Shown: positions 25,503 through 33,443 of the stretch, in pieces
How positions within the stretch are numbered: position 1 is the stretch's first letter
Layout of the letters: each line of letters opens with the position of its first letter
Translations under genes and position numbers: made by a program
Assembly (NCBI GenBank): GCA_964385405.1
Contig: CAYLOT010000012.1
Coordinates: 13,202 to 77,201, forward strand
Direction of reading: 5' to 3'
Source of the DNA: CAIZGX01 sp964385405
Lineage (GTDB): Bacteria; Bacteroidota; Bacteroidia; Flavobacteriales_D; Sanyastnellaceae
DNA length: 64,000 bases
Notes under the pieces: generated by a model
Seen by the model: only the letters and a program-made list of their open reading frames with translations
The model's database searches: none
What the model was told of the DNA's origin: nothing

Positions 25503-28166
25503 ATGATAACCCGAATTATTGGGATAAACACCAGCACCTATGTGAACGCAGAAATGCGTTTAGACGATTGCGATTCGTTGCAATTGGTCGGTCCAAACAA
25601 CGTTGGTAAGTCAACCCTTATTTACACATTGAACTTCTTGTTCATTGTAGATGGATCGAAGATGTCCTTTTCAGGACAACGCCGTGGAGACAAGGAAACC
25701 ATTCATCACTACTTCCCTACTCACAACCAGAGTTACATTATTTTCGAAATAAAGAAGAACGATTCCAACTATTGTATCCTTGTTAAACGTGACAGCGATG
25801 GCGAATTGGAATACTTCCGTTTCACCGGCGAATACAATTCCGACAACTTCTTTAAGAGTGAAGGAGCTCACCAACGCATTCGCAAATGGGATGAAGTGCA
25901 AGACGAACTTAAAACTGCAGGCGTAGACCTTTATTTATTCAAGAGTAAAACTGAAGTCTTCAATACTGTTTATTCGAGAGGAAGAAAGAACGATGCCGCT
26001 ATCTGGTTAGAAGACAGCGTTCGTACAGATGGGCTTTCAAACAACTTCTCGAAGGTATATCGCTACTTGATTAACTCGAAGTTAATCACGAACAAAACCT
26101 TAAAAGAAAGTTTGATTGTTGCGGATAACCGTGAGAATGAAGGCCTAAGTTTTTCACAGAAAAACAAAAAAGACATCAACGACTTACTTCGTATCAATGA
26201 AGAAATCCGCACAGTAAAAAGCATTCAAAAAGAGTTCGAAGAATTTCGTGAAGTGGTTAATTTGTTTAAAGCAAAAACACGAATCGTTAGCGATTTGGTT
26301 TATGCCTTCGACAAACAATACAACGGAGTTATCAATGAACTCGACAGTTCTCGTTTGGAAAAAGAGAAGCAATATCAAACAACACTTCTCAATCTGAATG
26401 AAAAGCTTAAACCGAAGCAAGAAGAGTTAAACCGTGAAATCGGAAAGCGTGAATTAGAAGTTGAAATACAAGAAAAGCAATTCATTAGTTTGCAAACGCA
26501 ACTCGATGAGATTGCATCCTTTGAAGGAAAGAAATTCTTGGAAGAATCACTTTTAAATCTCGATGCAAAACGTCGTGAATCGGAAGTGCGCATTACCATG
26601 GTCGAGAATCAAAAATTAGATTCGAAGAACTTGGAAGCAAAGCTTCAAAAGATAGACATGACTTGCGGTAAGCTTGAAGCGCAAATTAAAAATTACGACG
26701 ACCAGTTAATCCACAAGATCACTTCGAAAGATGACATTCGCAAAATCTTGAACACTGTATTTTCTCAAGAATTCGCTGCGCTTCCAAGCAAGTTGGTGAA
26801 GAAAAAAATCACCAAAGCGGGAACCACGTTAAGCATCTTCGATGGTGAAATAACATTGCCAAAAGATTTAGTTCTTGCAGACATTCCTTCAGTAAAATCA
26901 TTGAAAGATGAGCTTCAAGAATTGAAGCGTGAAAAAGCAGAACTGGAAAAACTTTGGGCAGTTGCGTTGAACTTCGACAAAGCACAAAAAGAGCTCGATA
27001 CCATTCTTGCTGACATTGAAGAAGTGAAAGCAAAATTGAACAAGCTTAAGAATAAACCAAAACTTGAAAAAGAAGCCGAAGCAGTGGGAAAAGAACTACG
27101 CACCATGAAGGCTGAAAAAGAAAAGTGCGAAGTTGATTTAAGCAAGTTGAAAAAGGAACTTTCCGATAAAACTCTCCTACTCGATTCATTGCGCGAAGAA
27201 ACGCGTCGCAGCGAAGAGCGTTTGATTGAATTGAAAAGAAGAAAAGCTGAAATTGAAACCTTCGGAATTATTCCAACAGAATTCGATACAACGGAATCGT
27301 TGGATGAGATTTACGGAAAAATCAAAATCTCGAATACCGATCGCGATACGCTGAAAGGCAACAAAGACCGCATGTTCGACCACTTGCGTTTCAAAACGAA
27401 TTCAGCAATGGCCGATGAAGAAGAATTCATCAAGTATGTGGAAGATGAAATTGCTTGTATCAACGATAAAGTAAAAAGTATCGATGGTCTATTGGGAAGT
27501 ATCTCTACCCAGTTTGCAAACCCTGCATTCAACCTTCGCAAGCGTTACGAAGAATTCAAAACGTTCGTATACAATCGCTTCAACGAGAGCTTGGCAAAAA
27601 CAAGAATCTCGAACATTGAATCGCTTCGCATTGAACTCGTAGATAACAAACGTGTATTGTTCGATCTAGAAAGAATTGCTTCGATTGAAAATTTGAATTC
27701 GCAATTGGCTTTCGAATTTGAGCAAGGTGAAGATTTGAAAATCTTGAATCAATACCTCGACAGCGGAAAGACCATTGACTTCGAAGACTTATTCGACATT
27801 GAATTGCATCTCGATGTAAAAGGAAAACTGAAGCGAGTTGACTTGAAAGAACAAGTTGAATCGGATGGAACTGACCGTATGATTCGTTTGGTTATCGTTA
27901 TGGCTATCATCAACCGTTTAGCCGTTTCAGCGCCAGAGAACAAGATAGCGCTGTTCATCGATGAGATTGGAACCATTGACGAGCATAACCGTCCGCAATT
28001 GGTTCAGTTCTGTAAAGAGCACAACTTCCTTCCAATCTTCGCTGCACCGCAGCCGTATGACGGATTCTCGAAGTACTACTTCATCTTCCGTTCGAAAGGA
28101 AAAATTAATTTGAACGACAAGCAGCACGCTGTGCGTCGTGAAGACCTAAAAATATCTGAAAACTAA
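25503..28166 (+). CDS. MksB/MukB-like SMC ATPase of a bacterial condensin
   Basis: An 887-residue SMC-type ATPase. The Walker A motif GPNNVGKST is at 30-38; long charged coiled coils run at about 205-405 and 475-600; a compact hinge-like segment without heptads lies between them (about 405-475); a signature-like SDGTDRMIRL starts at 787; and Walker B is IALFIDEIG with Asp820-Glu821. The total length is far below MukB (about 1,480) and close to MksB, so the arms are short. MksB with kleisin MksF and KITE MksE folds or loops DNA. Both partners follow directly. No MksG/JetD nuclease gene is adjacent, so plasmid defence of the Wadjet type is not supported here. Confidence 0.82.
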   Translation: MITRIIGINTSTYVNAEMRLDDCDSLQLVGPNNVGKSTLIYTLNFLFIVDGSKMSFSGQRRGDKETIHHYFPTHNQSYIIFEIKKNDSNYCILVKRDSDGELEYFRFTGEYNSDNFFKSEGAHQRIRKWDEVQDELKTAGVDLYLFKSKTEVFNTVYSRGRKNDAAIWLEDSVRTDGLSNNFSKVYRYLINSKLITNKTLKESLIVADNRENEGLSFSQKNKKDINDLLRINEEIRTVKSIQKEFEEFREVVNLFKAKTRIVSDLVYAFDKQYNGVINELDSSRLEKEKQYQTTLLNLNEKLKPKQEELNREIGKRELEVEIQEKQFISLQTQLDEIASFEGKKFLEESLLNLDAKRRESEVRITMVENQKLDSKNLEAKLQKIDMTCGKLEAQIKNYDDQLIHKITSKDDIRKILNTVFSQEFAALPSKLVKKKITKAGTTLSIFDGEITLPKDLVLADIPSVKSLKDELQELKREKAELEKLWAVALNFDKAQKELDTILADIEEVKAKLNKLKNKPKLEKEAEAVGKELRTMKAEKEKCEVDLSKLKKELSDKTLLLDSLREETRRSEERLIELKRRKAEIETFGIIPTEFDTTESLDEIYGKIKISNTDRDTLKGNKDRMFDHLRFKTNSAMADEEEFIKYVEDEIACINDKVKSIDGLLGSISTQFANPAFNLRKRYEEFKTFVYNRFNESLAKTRISNIESLRIELVDNKRVLFDLERIASIENLNSQLAFEFEQGEDLKILNQYLDSGKTIDFEDLFDIELHLDVKGKLKRVDLKEQVESDGTDRMIRLVIVMAIINRLAVSAPENKIALFIDEIGTIDEHNRPQLVQFCKEHNFLPIFAAPQPYDGFSKYYFIFRSKGKINLNDKQHAVRREDLKISEN

Positions 28167-28273
28167 TGTCAACATTATTAACTGCCCCAAACTTCGCAAC
28201 GCTTTACCCTTCAAACATTCAAGACATTGAAGAAGTAAAAGTTTGCTACCATTTAGAATCAGAAGAAAAATGA
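28166..28273 (+). CDS. Candidate 35-residue microORF between the SMC and kleisin genes
   Basis: The ATG at 28166 overlaps the SMC stop codon (TAATG) and its TGA at 28271-28273 overlaps the kleisin ATG at 28270 (ATGA), the same coupling seen elsewhere in this operon. The product begins MSTLLTAPNFATLYPSN and ends in an acidic stretch LESEEK; it has no signal peptide or membrane helix, and contains one Cys. I recognise no family. An alternative is that it is the kleisin N-terminus, separated by one missing A in the run of five A residues at the junction, or joined by -1 slippage there. Without this ORF the operon would have an untranslated gap of about 100 bases. Confidence 0.55.
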   Translation: MSTLLTAPNFATLYPSNIQDIEEVKVCYHLESEEK

Positions 28274-29466
28274 TTAAAGCCGAACCACGGACCATATTAA
28301 ACTTCCTGAACACCTACTTCGATGTGGTGCGCGACTTGTTTGAATACCAACAACAAGACGGTATCATTACGAAGGAAGTATTCGATATGATTTGTCATAA
28401 GCACGGTGCGCAAATGAAAAGTCGTTTGCGCGAATACCGCGTCGTTCGTTCGATTGGAAGTGATTTCGAAATGCGTGATGTGTATTTCAAGTTAATGGAA
28501 TTTTTGTTGTTTGAATTCAAACCACTTCTTCCAGAAACCATTGAGAAATACAAAGGAGCCATTTCTGAATTGTTCATGAAGATTCGCAAAAGCGAACATT
28601 CCGATCGCGATATTCTTCAGGAAAGAATTAAAAACCTTTCCGGACAAGTGCGTGAATTCGTTGATTTAGTTGAACGAAACGCTTTCCGTTTATTGGCTGA
28701 AACACGCGATTTGAAATCGAACATTGATCGCGTTCAATACCGTGAAAAAGTTCACAAAGCCTCCTTTTGGATTGAATACTACATTCTTCCTTTGAACCGC
28801 ATTCTCGATGTTAATCACAGTGAATCGGTAACCAGCAAGTTGGTTGAAGTGTGCGAATACGCGAACAGAAAACGTCTCGACTACTCCGATGAAACAACGC
28901 GCAGTGAATATGAAAAACTATACACGCAGCTGATTCAAACCAACCAAGACTTATTGAAGCAATCGAAGATTCTTACAAACGAACTTCTTCCTTTGCTCGA
29001 GCGTATTCGCACAGAATCGCTTATCCTTACAGGGTTCATTGAGTTCTTGCGCAATCCGTACAAAGTGGAAACACCACCATTATTGAAAGGAACGCGCACA
29101 ATGGTTTACGCGAAAGACATGTACTTCAAAGTGCGCGAATTCTTCGAACAATTTCAAATTGAAGCGCCAGTTATCGTTGAAAATTCAGAAGCTGACTTCG
29201 ACCGTTGGATTTTCGACAGAACATTGTTCAAGGAAAAACTTTCGGCGAGTATGCCTGTGAACGACTTCTTCGGATGGTGTTTCAAAGCCTTGAAAAAAGA
29301 CTTCGATCAGATTGAAACAGATAAGTTTTTTGCTGTAACCGGATTGTTATTCGATGAAGAATTGCAAATTGATTATTCGAAGAAAAGCGAACGTGTTTCT
29401 ATTGAAACCACAACATCGATTCTCGATGTTCCTAAATTGAAAATTGAACCCGCTATAAAATTATAA
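28270..29466 (+). CDS. MksF/MukF-like kleisin subunit of the condensin
   Basis: A 398-residue, mostly helical protein. The N-terminal 80 residues look like a winged-helix dimerisation domain (TILNFLNTYFDVVRDLFEYQ, VFDMICHKHG, LREYRVVRSIG), a long helical middle follows (about 110-290), and a second globular part ends with FFAVTGLLFDEELQIDY. Position, length and composition fit the MukF/MksF kleisin, which bridges the SMC heads. The ATG at 28270 is used because the longer frame start (TTG, 28243) lies inside the microORF. The next gene starts 1 bp after its stop codon. Confidence 0.72.
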   Translation: MIKAEPRTILNFLNTYFDVVRDLFEYQQQDGIITKEVFDMICHKHGAQMKSRLREYRVVRSIGSDFEMRDVYFKLMEFLLFEFKPLLPETIEKYKGAISELFMKIRKSEHSDRDILQERIKNLSGQVREFVDLVERNAFRLLAETRDLKSNIDRVQYREKVHKASFWIEYYILPLNRILDVNHSESVTSKLVEVCEYANRKRLDYSDETTRSEYEKLYTQLIQTNQDLLKQSKILTNELLPLLERIRTESLILTGFIEFLRNPYKVETPPLLKGTRTMVYAKDMYFKVREFFEQFQIEAPVIVENSEADFDRWIFDRTLFKEKLSASMPVNDFFGWCFKALKKDFDQIETDKFFAVTGLLFDEELQIDYSKKSERVSIETTTSILDVPKLKIEPAIKL

Positions 29467-29467
29467 C

Positions 29468-30013
29468 ATGGTATATCCAGCGCACCATAGACAAATTGTT
29501 GAAGAGCTCATGAGTGGAAAGTTCTTACTTAACAACGAAGAACACTTCAACAGTTTGAAAGAAAACGAGTCGTTTTACACTGAATTCTTCAAGATCTCTT
29601 TTGATCTAGAGTTAATTATGAAGCCTGAATTCAGTTATCTCTTGAGTAAAGAAACTCAAGAAAACTTTTCTCGAGATGTGAGTATTTTCATTGCCGTTCT
29701 GAGCTACGAATTGGATCGAGATGGAAGAAACTTCATCGAGTCATTCGACTTCAATGAATTTACTTTTGAAGAGATTGATAGCTATTTCATGAACAGCTCA
29801 TTTATTGACCTTATCGAGAGCAACAAAACACTTCGCGACAACGAGAGCAGAAGAACACTGTTGAACGGTATGGCGAGAAGAAATATTATTTACAAAACAT
29901 TCGAAGACCGTTTTACCTTTACACAAGCCTACAAAGTATTCATTGACTTCGCAAAAGAACTTGCGTTAAAACGAATCAAAGGCGAACCCGAAACACAAAA
30001 CGCTGAACAATGA
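29468..30013 (+). CDS. MksE/MukE-like KITE subunit of the condensin
   Basis: A 181-residue soluble protein that fits MksE/MukE: an early helix YPAHHRQIVEELMSGKFL, then winged-helix-like segments (ELIMKPEFSYLLSKET, FSRDVSIFIAVLSYELDRDG) and a C-terminal wing YKTFEDRFTFTQAYKVFIDF. MukE-type subunits bind the kleisin and regulate DNA entry into the SMC complex. It is encoded directly after the kleisin, and its TGA overlaps the ATG of the following exported-protein gene. Short KITE proteins are hard to identify by eye, so the call leans on operon position. Confidence 0.72.
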   Translation: MVYPAHHRQIVEELMSGKFLLNNEEHFNSLKENESFYTEFFKISFDLELIMKPEFSYLLSKETQENFSRDVSIFIAVLSYELDRDGRNFIESFDFNEFTFEEIDSYFMNSSFIDLIESNKTLRDNESRRTLLNGMARRNIIYKTFEDRFTFTQAYKVFIDFAKELALKRIKGEPETQNAEQ

Positions 30014-30468
30014 AAAAACTATTCTTTACACTTGCGCTAGCCATAGCATGCCTAGTTAGCAACAACATTAATGCTCAATCGCTTGAACGTCGCGCTGCGA
30101 TAGACATTTGCGAATGCTCTCACATTATTGAAAACAATGTTAGTCCCGAGTTTCGTGAGATAATAAACTTCAAGTTAATTGCGGAATCAGAAGAAGAGTT
30201 CAACACTGCTATGATCACTTTCGTAACGAACAACCCTGAAAAAGCAGCTAAGGATTTGGAGTGGATGCAAAGCATGAGCGACGATAACGGACAGTTCTTG
30301 CGTTGCATTTCAAAAATGGAAATGAAATACGACAACACGGAATTAGATACCCCAGAAATGTACAATTCCATCATGGTTGAATTGTATGAAATCGAGTGTG
30401 ATTTCGCTGCTGCATTATTTATGTTCGGAGCAGAAGTACAAGAAGCTGAAGTTACTGAAGGAGAATAA
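30010..30468 (+). CDS. Exported four-cysteine protein, copy 1
   Basis: A 152-residue protein with a signal peptide (cut near NINAQ, residue 23). After it come a CxC pair (ICECSHIIEN), two single cysteines (FLRCISK; IECDFAAALF) and helical charged segments with an acidic tail. It is clearly related to the next gene: VSPEF/LSPEF, CISKMEMKYDN/CINSLEKKYDN and ECDFAAALFMFG/DCAFGVALLKMG. Function is unknown. Its ATG overlaps the MksE stop codon (ATGA), so an exported protein is translationally coupled to a cytoplasmic condensin operon. Confidence 0.8.
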   Translation: MKKLFFTLALAIACLVSNNINAQSLERRAAIDICECSHIIENNVSPEFREIINFKLIAESEEEFNTAMITFVTNNPEKAAKDLEWMQSMSDDNGQFLRCISKMEMKYDNTELDTPEMYNSIMVELYEIECDFAAALFMFGAEVQEAEVTEGE

Positions 30469-30492
30469 ATCTCTAAATTAAAACCAACACCT

Positions 30493-30936
30493 ATGAAATT
30501 ACCTTCAATACTTTCGGCAATTGCAATTGCTGCTTTAGTAACAACCTCTAGCTGCGGATTCATTGGAAAAGAAAAAGAAGTTGCGACTGATGTTTGTGCC
30601 TGCACACAAGCTTTAGAGAAAAAATTAAGTCCTGAGTTTGTGAAAATCATGACTGAAGCCGCCAACACTCCTGATCCTGAAAAATCCATTAAAGAAAAGA
30701 TGTCGGCACTAGATACCGATCAATATATGGCAATTGTTCCAGATTTGGAAGTGATTAGCGAAATGGAAAGTGAGCAAGGTGAATTCATGACTTGTATCAA
30801 CAGTCTTGAAAAAAAATACGACAATGCCTATACCTTCGACGAAGAGAAAAGTATGAAAGAAGTTCTTGTTGAAATGCAAAAAATGGACTGCGCATTCGGC
30901 GTAGCCTTGCTTAAAATGGGAATGAAGGGCGAATAA
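30493..30936 (+). CDS. Four-cysteine lipoprotein, copy 2
   Basis: A 147-residue paralogue of the preceding gene, but with a lipobox (TTSSCG, Cys21) rather than a type I signal, so the copy is probably membrane-anchored. It keeps the CxC pair (VCACTQALEKKLSPEF) and both later cysteines. I recognise no named family. It is the last gene before a strong terminator and is probably part of the condensin operon. The pair looks like an old tandem duplication. Confidence 0.8.
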   Translation: MKLPSILSAIAIAALVTTSSCGFIGKEKEVATDVCACTQALEKKLSPEFVKIMTEAANTPDPEKSIKEKMSALDTDQYMAIVPDLEVISEMESEQGEFMTCINSLEKKYDNAYTFDEEKSMKEVLVEMQKMDCAFGVALLKMGMKGE

Positions 30937-30955
30937 ACCTCTCAATAAACCTTCT

Positions 30956-30989
30956 AAAGCCCTTGAAAATCAAGGGCTTTTCTTTTTTA
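30956..30989 (+). terminator. Rho-independent terminator of the condensin operon
   Basis: A perfect 10-bp stem (AAAGCCCTTG against CAAGGGCTTT) with an aaaat loop, then a T-rich tract. Confidence 0.92.
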
Positions 30990-31012
30990 TGCACAATTGT
31001 TAATAAAAGCAC

Positions 31013-31020
31013 TATCTTTG
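31013..31020 (+). promoter_or_regulatory. deaD -7 box (TATCTTTG)
   Basis: Exact TAnnTTTG match; the transcript would start near 31025, leaving a leader of about 115 bases. Confidence 0.65.
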
Positions 31021-31022
31021 CG

Positions 31023-31140
31023 CCGCCTTTAAGGGGCGGGTTTAACTATCACATTTCCTTTTCTGTTGGCGTAAACAGGATTTAGCTCAGGGAATAAGGT
31101 CGTCGAATTCAATCCGACATCGGGCGACTAAATAAAATAT
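31023..31140 (+). promoter_or_regulatory. Structured 5' leader of deaD
   Basis: Three elements can fold: CCGCC (31023-31027) with GGCGG (31035-31039), CTGTT (31063-31067) with AACAG (31074-31078), and nested GTCG/CGAC pairs at 31099-31102/31125-31128 and 31102-31105/31115-31118. Cold-induced DEAD-box helicase mRNAs often have long structured leaders, so a regulatory role is plausible. The segment near 31078-31090 resembles the start of a tRNA (TTTAGCTCAG) but no acceptor stem can be formed. Confidence 0.5.
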
Positions 31141-33021
31141 ATGACAACATTTCAAGAACTTGGTCTATCGAAGACCACAGTTTCAGCTATTGCTGAAATG
31201 GGTTTTGTGAACCCAACACCAATTCAAGAACAAGCTATTCCGCACATGTTAACAGGCACAACAGACGTTGTTGCGTTAGCACAAACGGGAACAGGAAAAA
31301 CCGCTGCGTTCGGTCTTCCATTGTTAGAGCTTCTTGACTTTCAAAACAAAAAAACGCAAGCTTTCATTCTTGCACCAACACGTGAGTTGTGTGTACAAAT
31401 TGCGAAAGACATTCAACGCTTTTCAGCACACACAACCGGAGCGAACATTGTTCCTGTATATGGTGGAGCAAGTATTGAAACACAAATTCGCGAAATCAAA
31501 CGCGGTGCTCAAATCCTTGTAGGTACTCCTGGAAGAACCCTTGATTTGATCGAACGTGGAGTAATTGACTTGAGCGCGGTTGACTTTGTAATTCTTGATG
31601 AAGCAGATGAAATGCTTCACATGGGATTCAAAGAAGATTTAGATGCCATCTTATCTGAAACTCCAGAAGAAAAACAAACCTGGTTATTCTCGGCTACTAT
31701 GCCTGCAGAAGTTTCGCGAATTGCGAAAAATTACATGACCAACCCTGTTGAGATTACTGTAGGTAATAAGAACTCGGGTAACGAAAACATCGAACACGTT
31801 TATTATGTTACACACCAACGCGACAAATATTTAGCGTTGAAGCGACTTGCCGATTACAATCCTGATATTTTCGCAATTGTATTCTGTAGAACGAAAGCTG
31901 AAACACAATCAGTTTCTGAAGCATTAATCAAAGACGGATACAACGCCGATTCTATTCACGGTGACTTGTCTCAAGCACAACGTGATAACGTAATGAAGCG
32001 CTACCGTAACCGCACACTTCAAATGCTTGTTGCTACAGACGTTGCCGCTCGTGGTATTGATGTGAATGACGTTACACACGTTATCCAATACAACCTTCCT
32101 GACGAAATTGAAAACTATACGCACAGAAGTGGACGTACAGCGCGTGCAGGTAAGAAAGGAATTAGCATCGTTTTAATTAACATGAAGGAGCATTTCCGAA
32201 TTAAGCAACTGGAGAAAATTATTCAAACAACATTTACGAAAGGTACTCTACCTACTCCTGCAGATGTTTGTGAGAAGCAATTGCTTCACTTGGTGAATCG
32301 TGTGAAAGAAACTGAAGTAAACCAAGGAAGTATTGGAAAATATTTGCCTGCGGTTTATGAAGAATTTGCAGACTTCACGAAAGAGCAAGTGATTCAACAC
32401 TTCATTTCAACTGAATTCAATCGCTTCCTTGAGTATTACAAAAACGCACCCGATTTAAATGTCGATGCATCTAAAGGCGATGCTCGTGGAGCAACTCCAG
32501 GTGTTGTGAAGATGTACATAAATCTTGGAAAGAAAGACCAGTTTAACTTCAATACTTTGAAGGGGTACATTGCGGAAACTGCAAACATTAGCGAGCAAGA
32601 GATTCCGTGGTCTGATTTAAAAGACACCTTCTCTTTGTTCGAAGTGCGCACTGCATCTTACGACAAAGTATTAGAAGTATTCAATTCTGGCGTTAAATAT
32701 CGTGGACGCACCATTCGTGTTGAGTCTCGTGGAAACCAAGAAGCAGGAATCGGACGTGTTCGCATGCGTGGCAACAAGAGTTACAGCGGCGGATATGAGA
32801 ACCGCGGAGGTGGTGAAAGAAGTTCAGGTAGCGGATACAACCGTGATCGTGGACCTCGCACTGGTGGATCAGACAGAAGCGCTTCAGAACGCAGTTCTGG
32901 TGGTGGTGAAAGACGCTCTGGCGGAGAAAGAAGTTCAACAGGCAGTTCAGCTGGAAGTTCTAGCGGACGTGCTGGTGGATGGAAATTCAAAGAAGGTGGT
33001 GCTAAGAAAAAGAAGTACTAA
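31141..33021 (+). CDS. deaD: DEAD-box ATP-dependent RNA helicase (DeaD/CsdA-like)
   Basis: A 626-residue helicase: Q motif (NPTPIQEQAIP), Walker A AQTGTGKT (about 47-54), PTRELCVQIA, DEAD box, SAT, then the second RecA domain with ATDVAARGIDV and HRSGRTARAG. A DbpA-type RNA-binding domain lies at about 455-535 (KMYINLGKKDQFNFNTLKGYI). The last 90 residues are rich in Gly, Ser and Arg, typical of unstructured RNA-binding tails. Such enzymes unwind RNA in ribosome assembly and mRNA decay, often in the cold. It is transcribed alone, with a structured leader and a strong terminator. Confidence 0.93.
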   Translation: MTTFQELGLSKTTVSAIAEMGFVNPTPIQEQAIPHMLTGTTDVVALAQTGTGKTAAFGLPLLELLDFQNKKTQAFILAPTRELCVQIAKDIQRFSAHTTGANIVPVYGGASIETQIREIKRGAQILVGTPGRTLDLIERGVIDLSAVDFVILDEADEMLHMGFKEDLDAILSETPEEKQTWLFSATMPAEVSRIAKNYMTNPVEITVGNKNSGNENIEHVYYVTHQRDKYLALKRLADYNPDIFAIVFCRTKAETQSVSEALIKDGYNADSIHGDLSQAQRDNVMKRYRNRTLQMLVATDVAARGIDVNDVTHVIQYNLPDEIENYTHRSGRTARAGKKGISIVLINMKEHFRIKQLEKIIQTTFTKGTLPTPADVCEKQLLHLVNRVKETEVNQGSIGKYLPAVYEEFADFTKEQVIQHFISTEFNRFLEYYKNAPDLNVDASKGDARGATPGVVKMYINLGKKDQFNFNTLKGYIAETANISEQEIPWSDLKDTFSLFEVRTASYDKVLEVFNSGVKYRGRTIRVESRGNQEAGIGRVRMRGNKSYSGGYENRGGGERSSGSGYNRDRGPRTGGSDRSASERSSGGGERRSGGERSSTGSSAGSSSGRAGGWKFKEGGAKKKKY

Positions 33022-33040
33022 CTTTAAGATGAGACAACAA

Positions 33041-33064
33041 AAAAGGCCGCGAATGCGGCCTTTT
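33041..33064. terminator. Bidirectional terminator between deaD and yajC
   Basis: A 10-bp stem (AAAAGGCCGC against GCGGCCTTTT) with a gaat loop and T-rich sequence on both strands; it can serve both convergent genes. Confidence 0.9.
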
Positions 33065-33082
33065 TCTTTTCTCTCAATTCAA

Positions 33083-33391
33083 TTATTTTTGTTGCCCTTC
33101 AACAACAGTCCTATCAGCGCTCAACGCAGCTTTTTCAATACGCATACGTCCTTGATCTAAACCAATAACAACGGTTGTTTCATCAACTTCAATTACTTTC
33201 CCGTGAATACCACCGACTGTAACAATCTTGTCTCCAACTGCAATGCTGTCTTGAAATTTCTTTGCTTCTTTTGCCTTTTTCATTTGAGGACGAATCATGA
33301 AGAAATACATAATGATGAACATTCCGCCCATCATCATTAACATAGGCATCATACTTTCCTGTCCTTGTCCTGGTGCTTGTAATAAAATCAT
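33083..33391 (-). CDS. yajC: Sec translocase accessory subunit YajC
   Basis: A 102-residue protein with one N-terminal transmembrane helix (about 15-33, Met-rich), the conserved RPQMKKAKE stretch directly after it, and the small cytoplasmic domain (VGDKIVTVGGIHGKVIEVDE). YajC joins SecDF in the inner membrane. It has its own -7 box, TACATTTG at 33412-33419, 20 bases before the ATG, and lies just after the DUF1573 lipoprotein gene. Confidence 0.93.
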   Translation of the reverse strand: MILLQAPGQGQESMMPMLMMMGGMFIIMYFFMIRPQMKKAKEAKKFQDSIAVGDKIVTVGGIHGKVIEVDETTVVIGLDQGRMRIEKAALSADRTVVEGQQK

Positions 33392-33411
33392 TTTGTTTTT
33401 TATTTAGATTG

Positions 33412-33419
33412 CAAATGTA
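33412..33419 (-). promoter_or_regulatory. yajC -7 box (TACATTTG)
   Basis: Exact TAnnTTTG match on the minus strand, 20 bases before the ATG at 33391. Confidence 0.55.
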
Positions 33420-33443
33420 CTTAAATCTTCTCGCTGAAATCAA

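Noticed and set aside
25503..30013. Wadjet (JetABCD) plasmid-defence system
   Set aside because: No JetD/MksG-like nuclease gene is adjacent, and the surrounding genes are housekeeping; a condensin reading is safer.
31078..31130. tRNA-like stretch (TTTAGCTCAG followed by a possible T-arm)
   Set aside because: No pairing acceptor stem or anticodon arm can be drawn, the T-loop is out of register, and the stretch lies in the deaD leader.
32702..33160. Long overlapping ORFs in other frames at the deaD 3' end
   Set aside because: They are by-products of the repetitive Gly/Ser/Arg codons of the deaD tail and cross its terminator.
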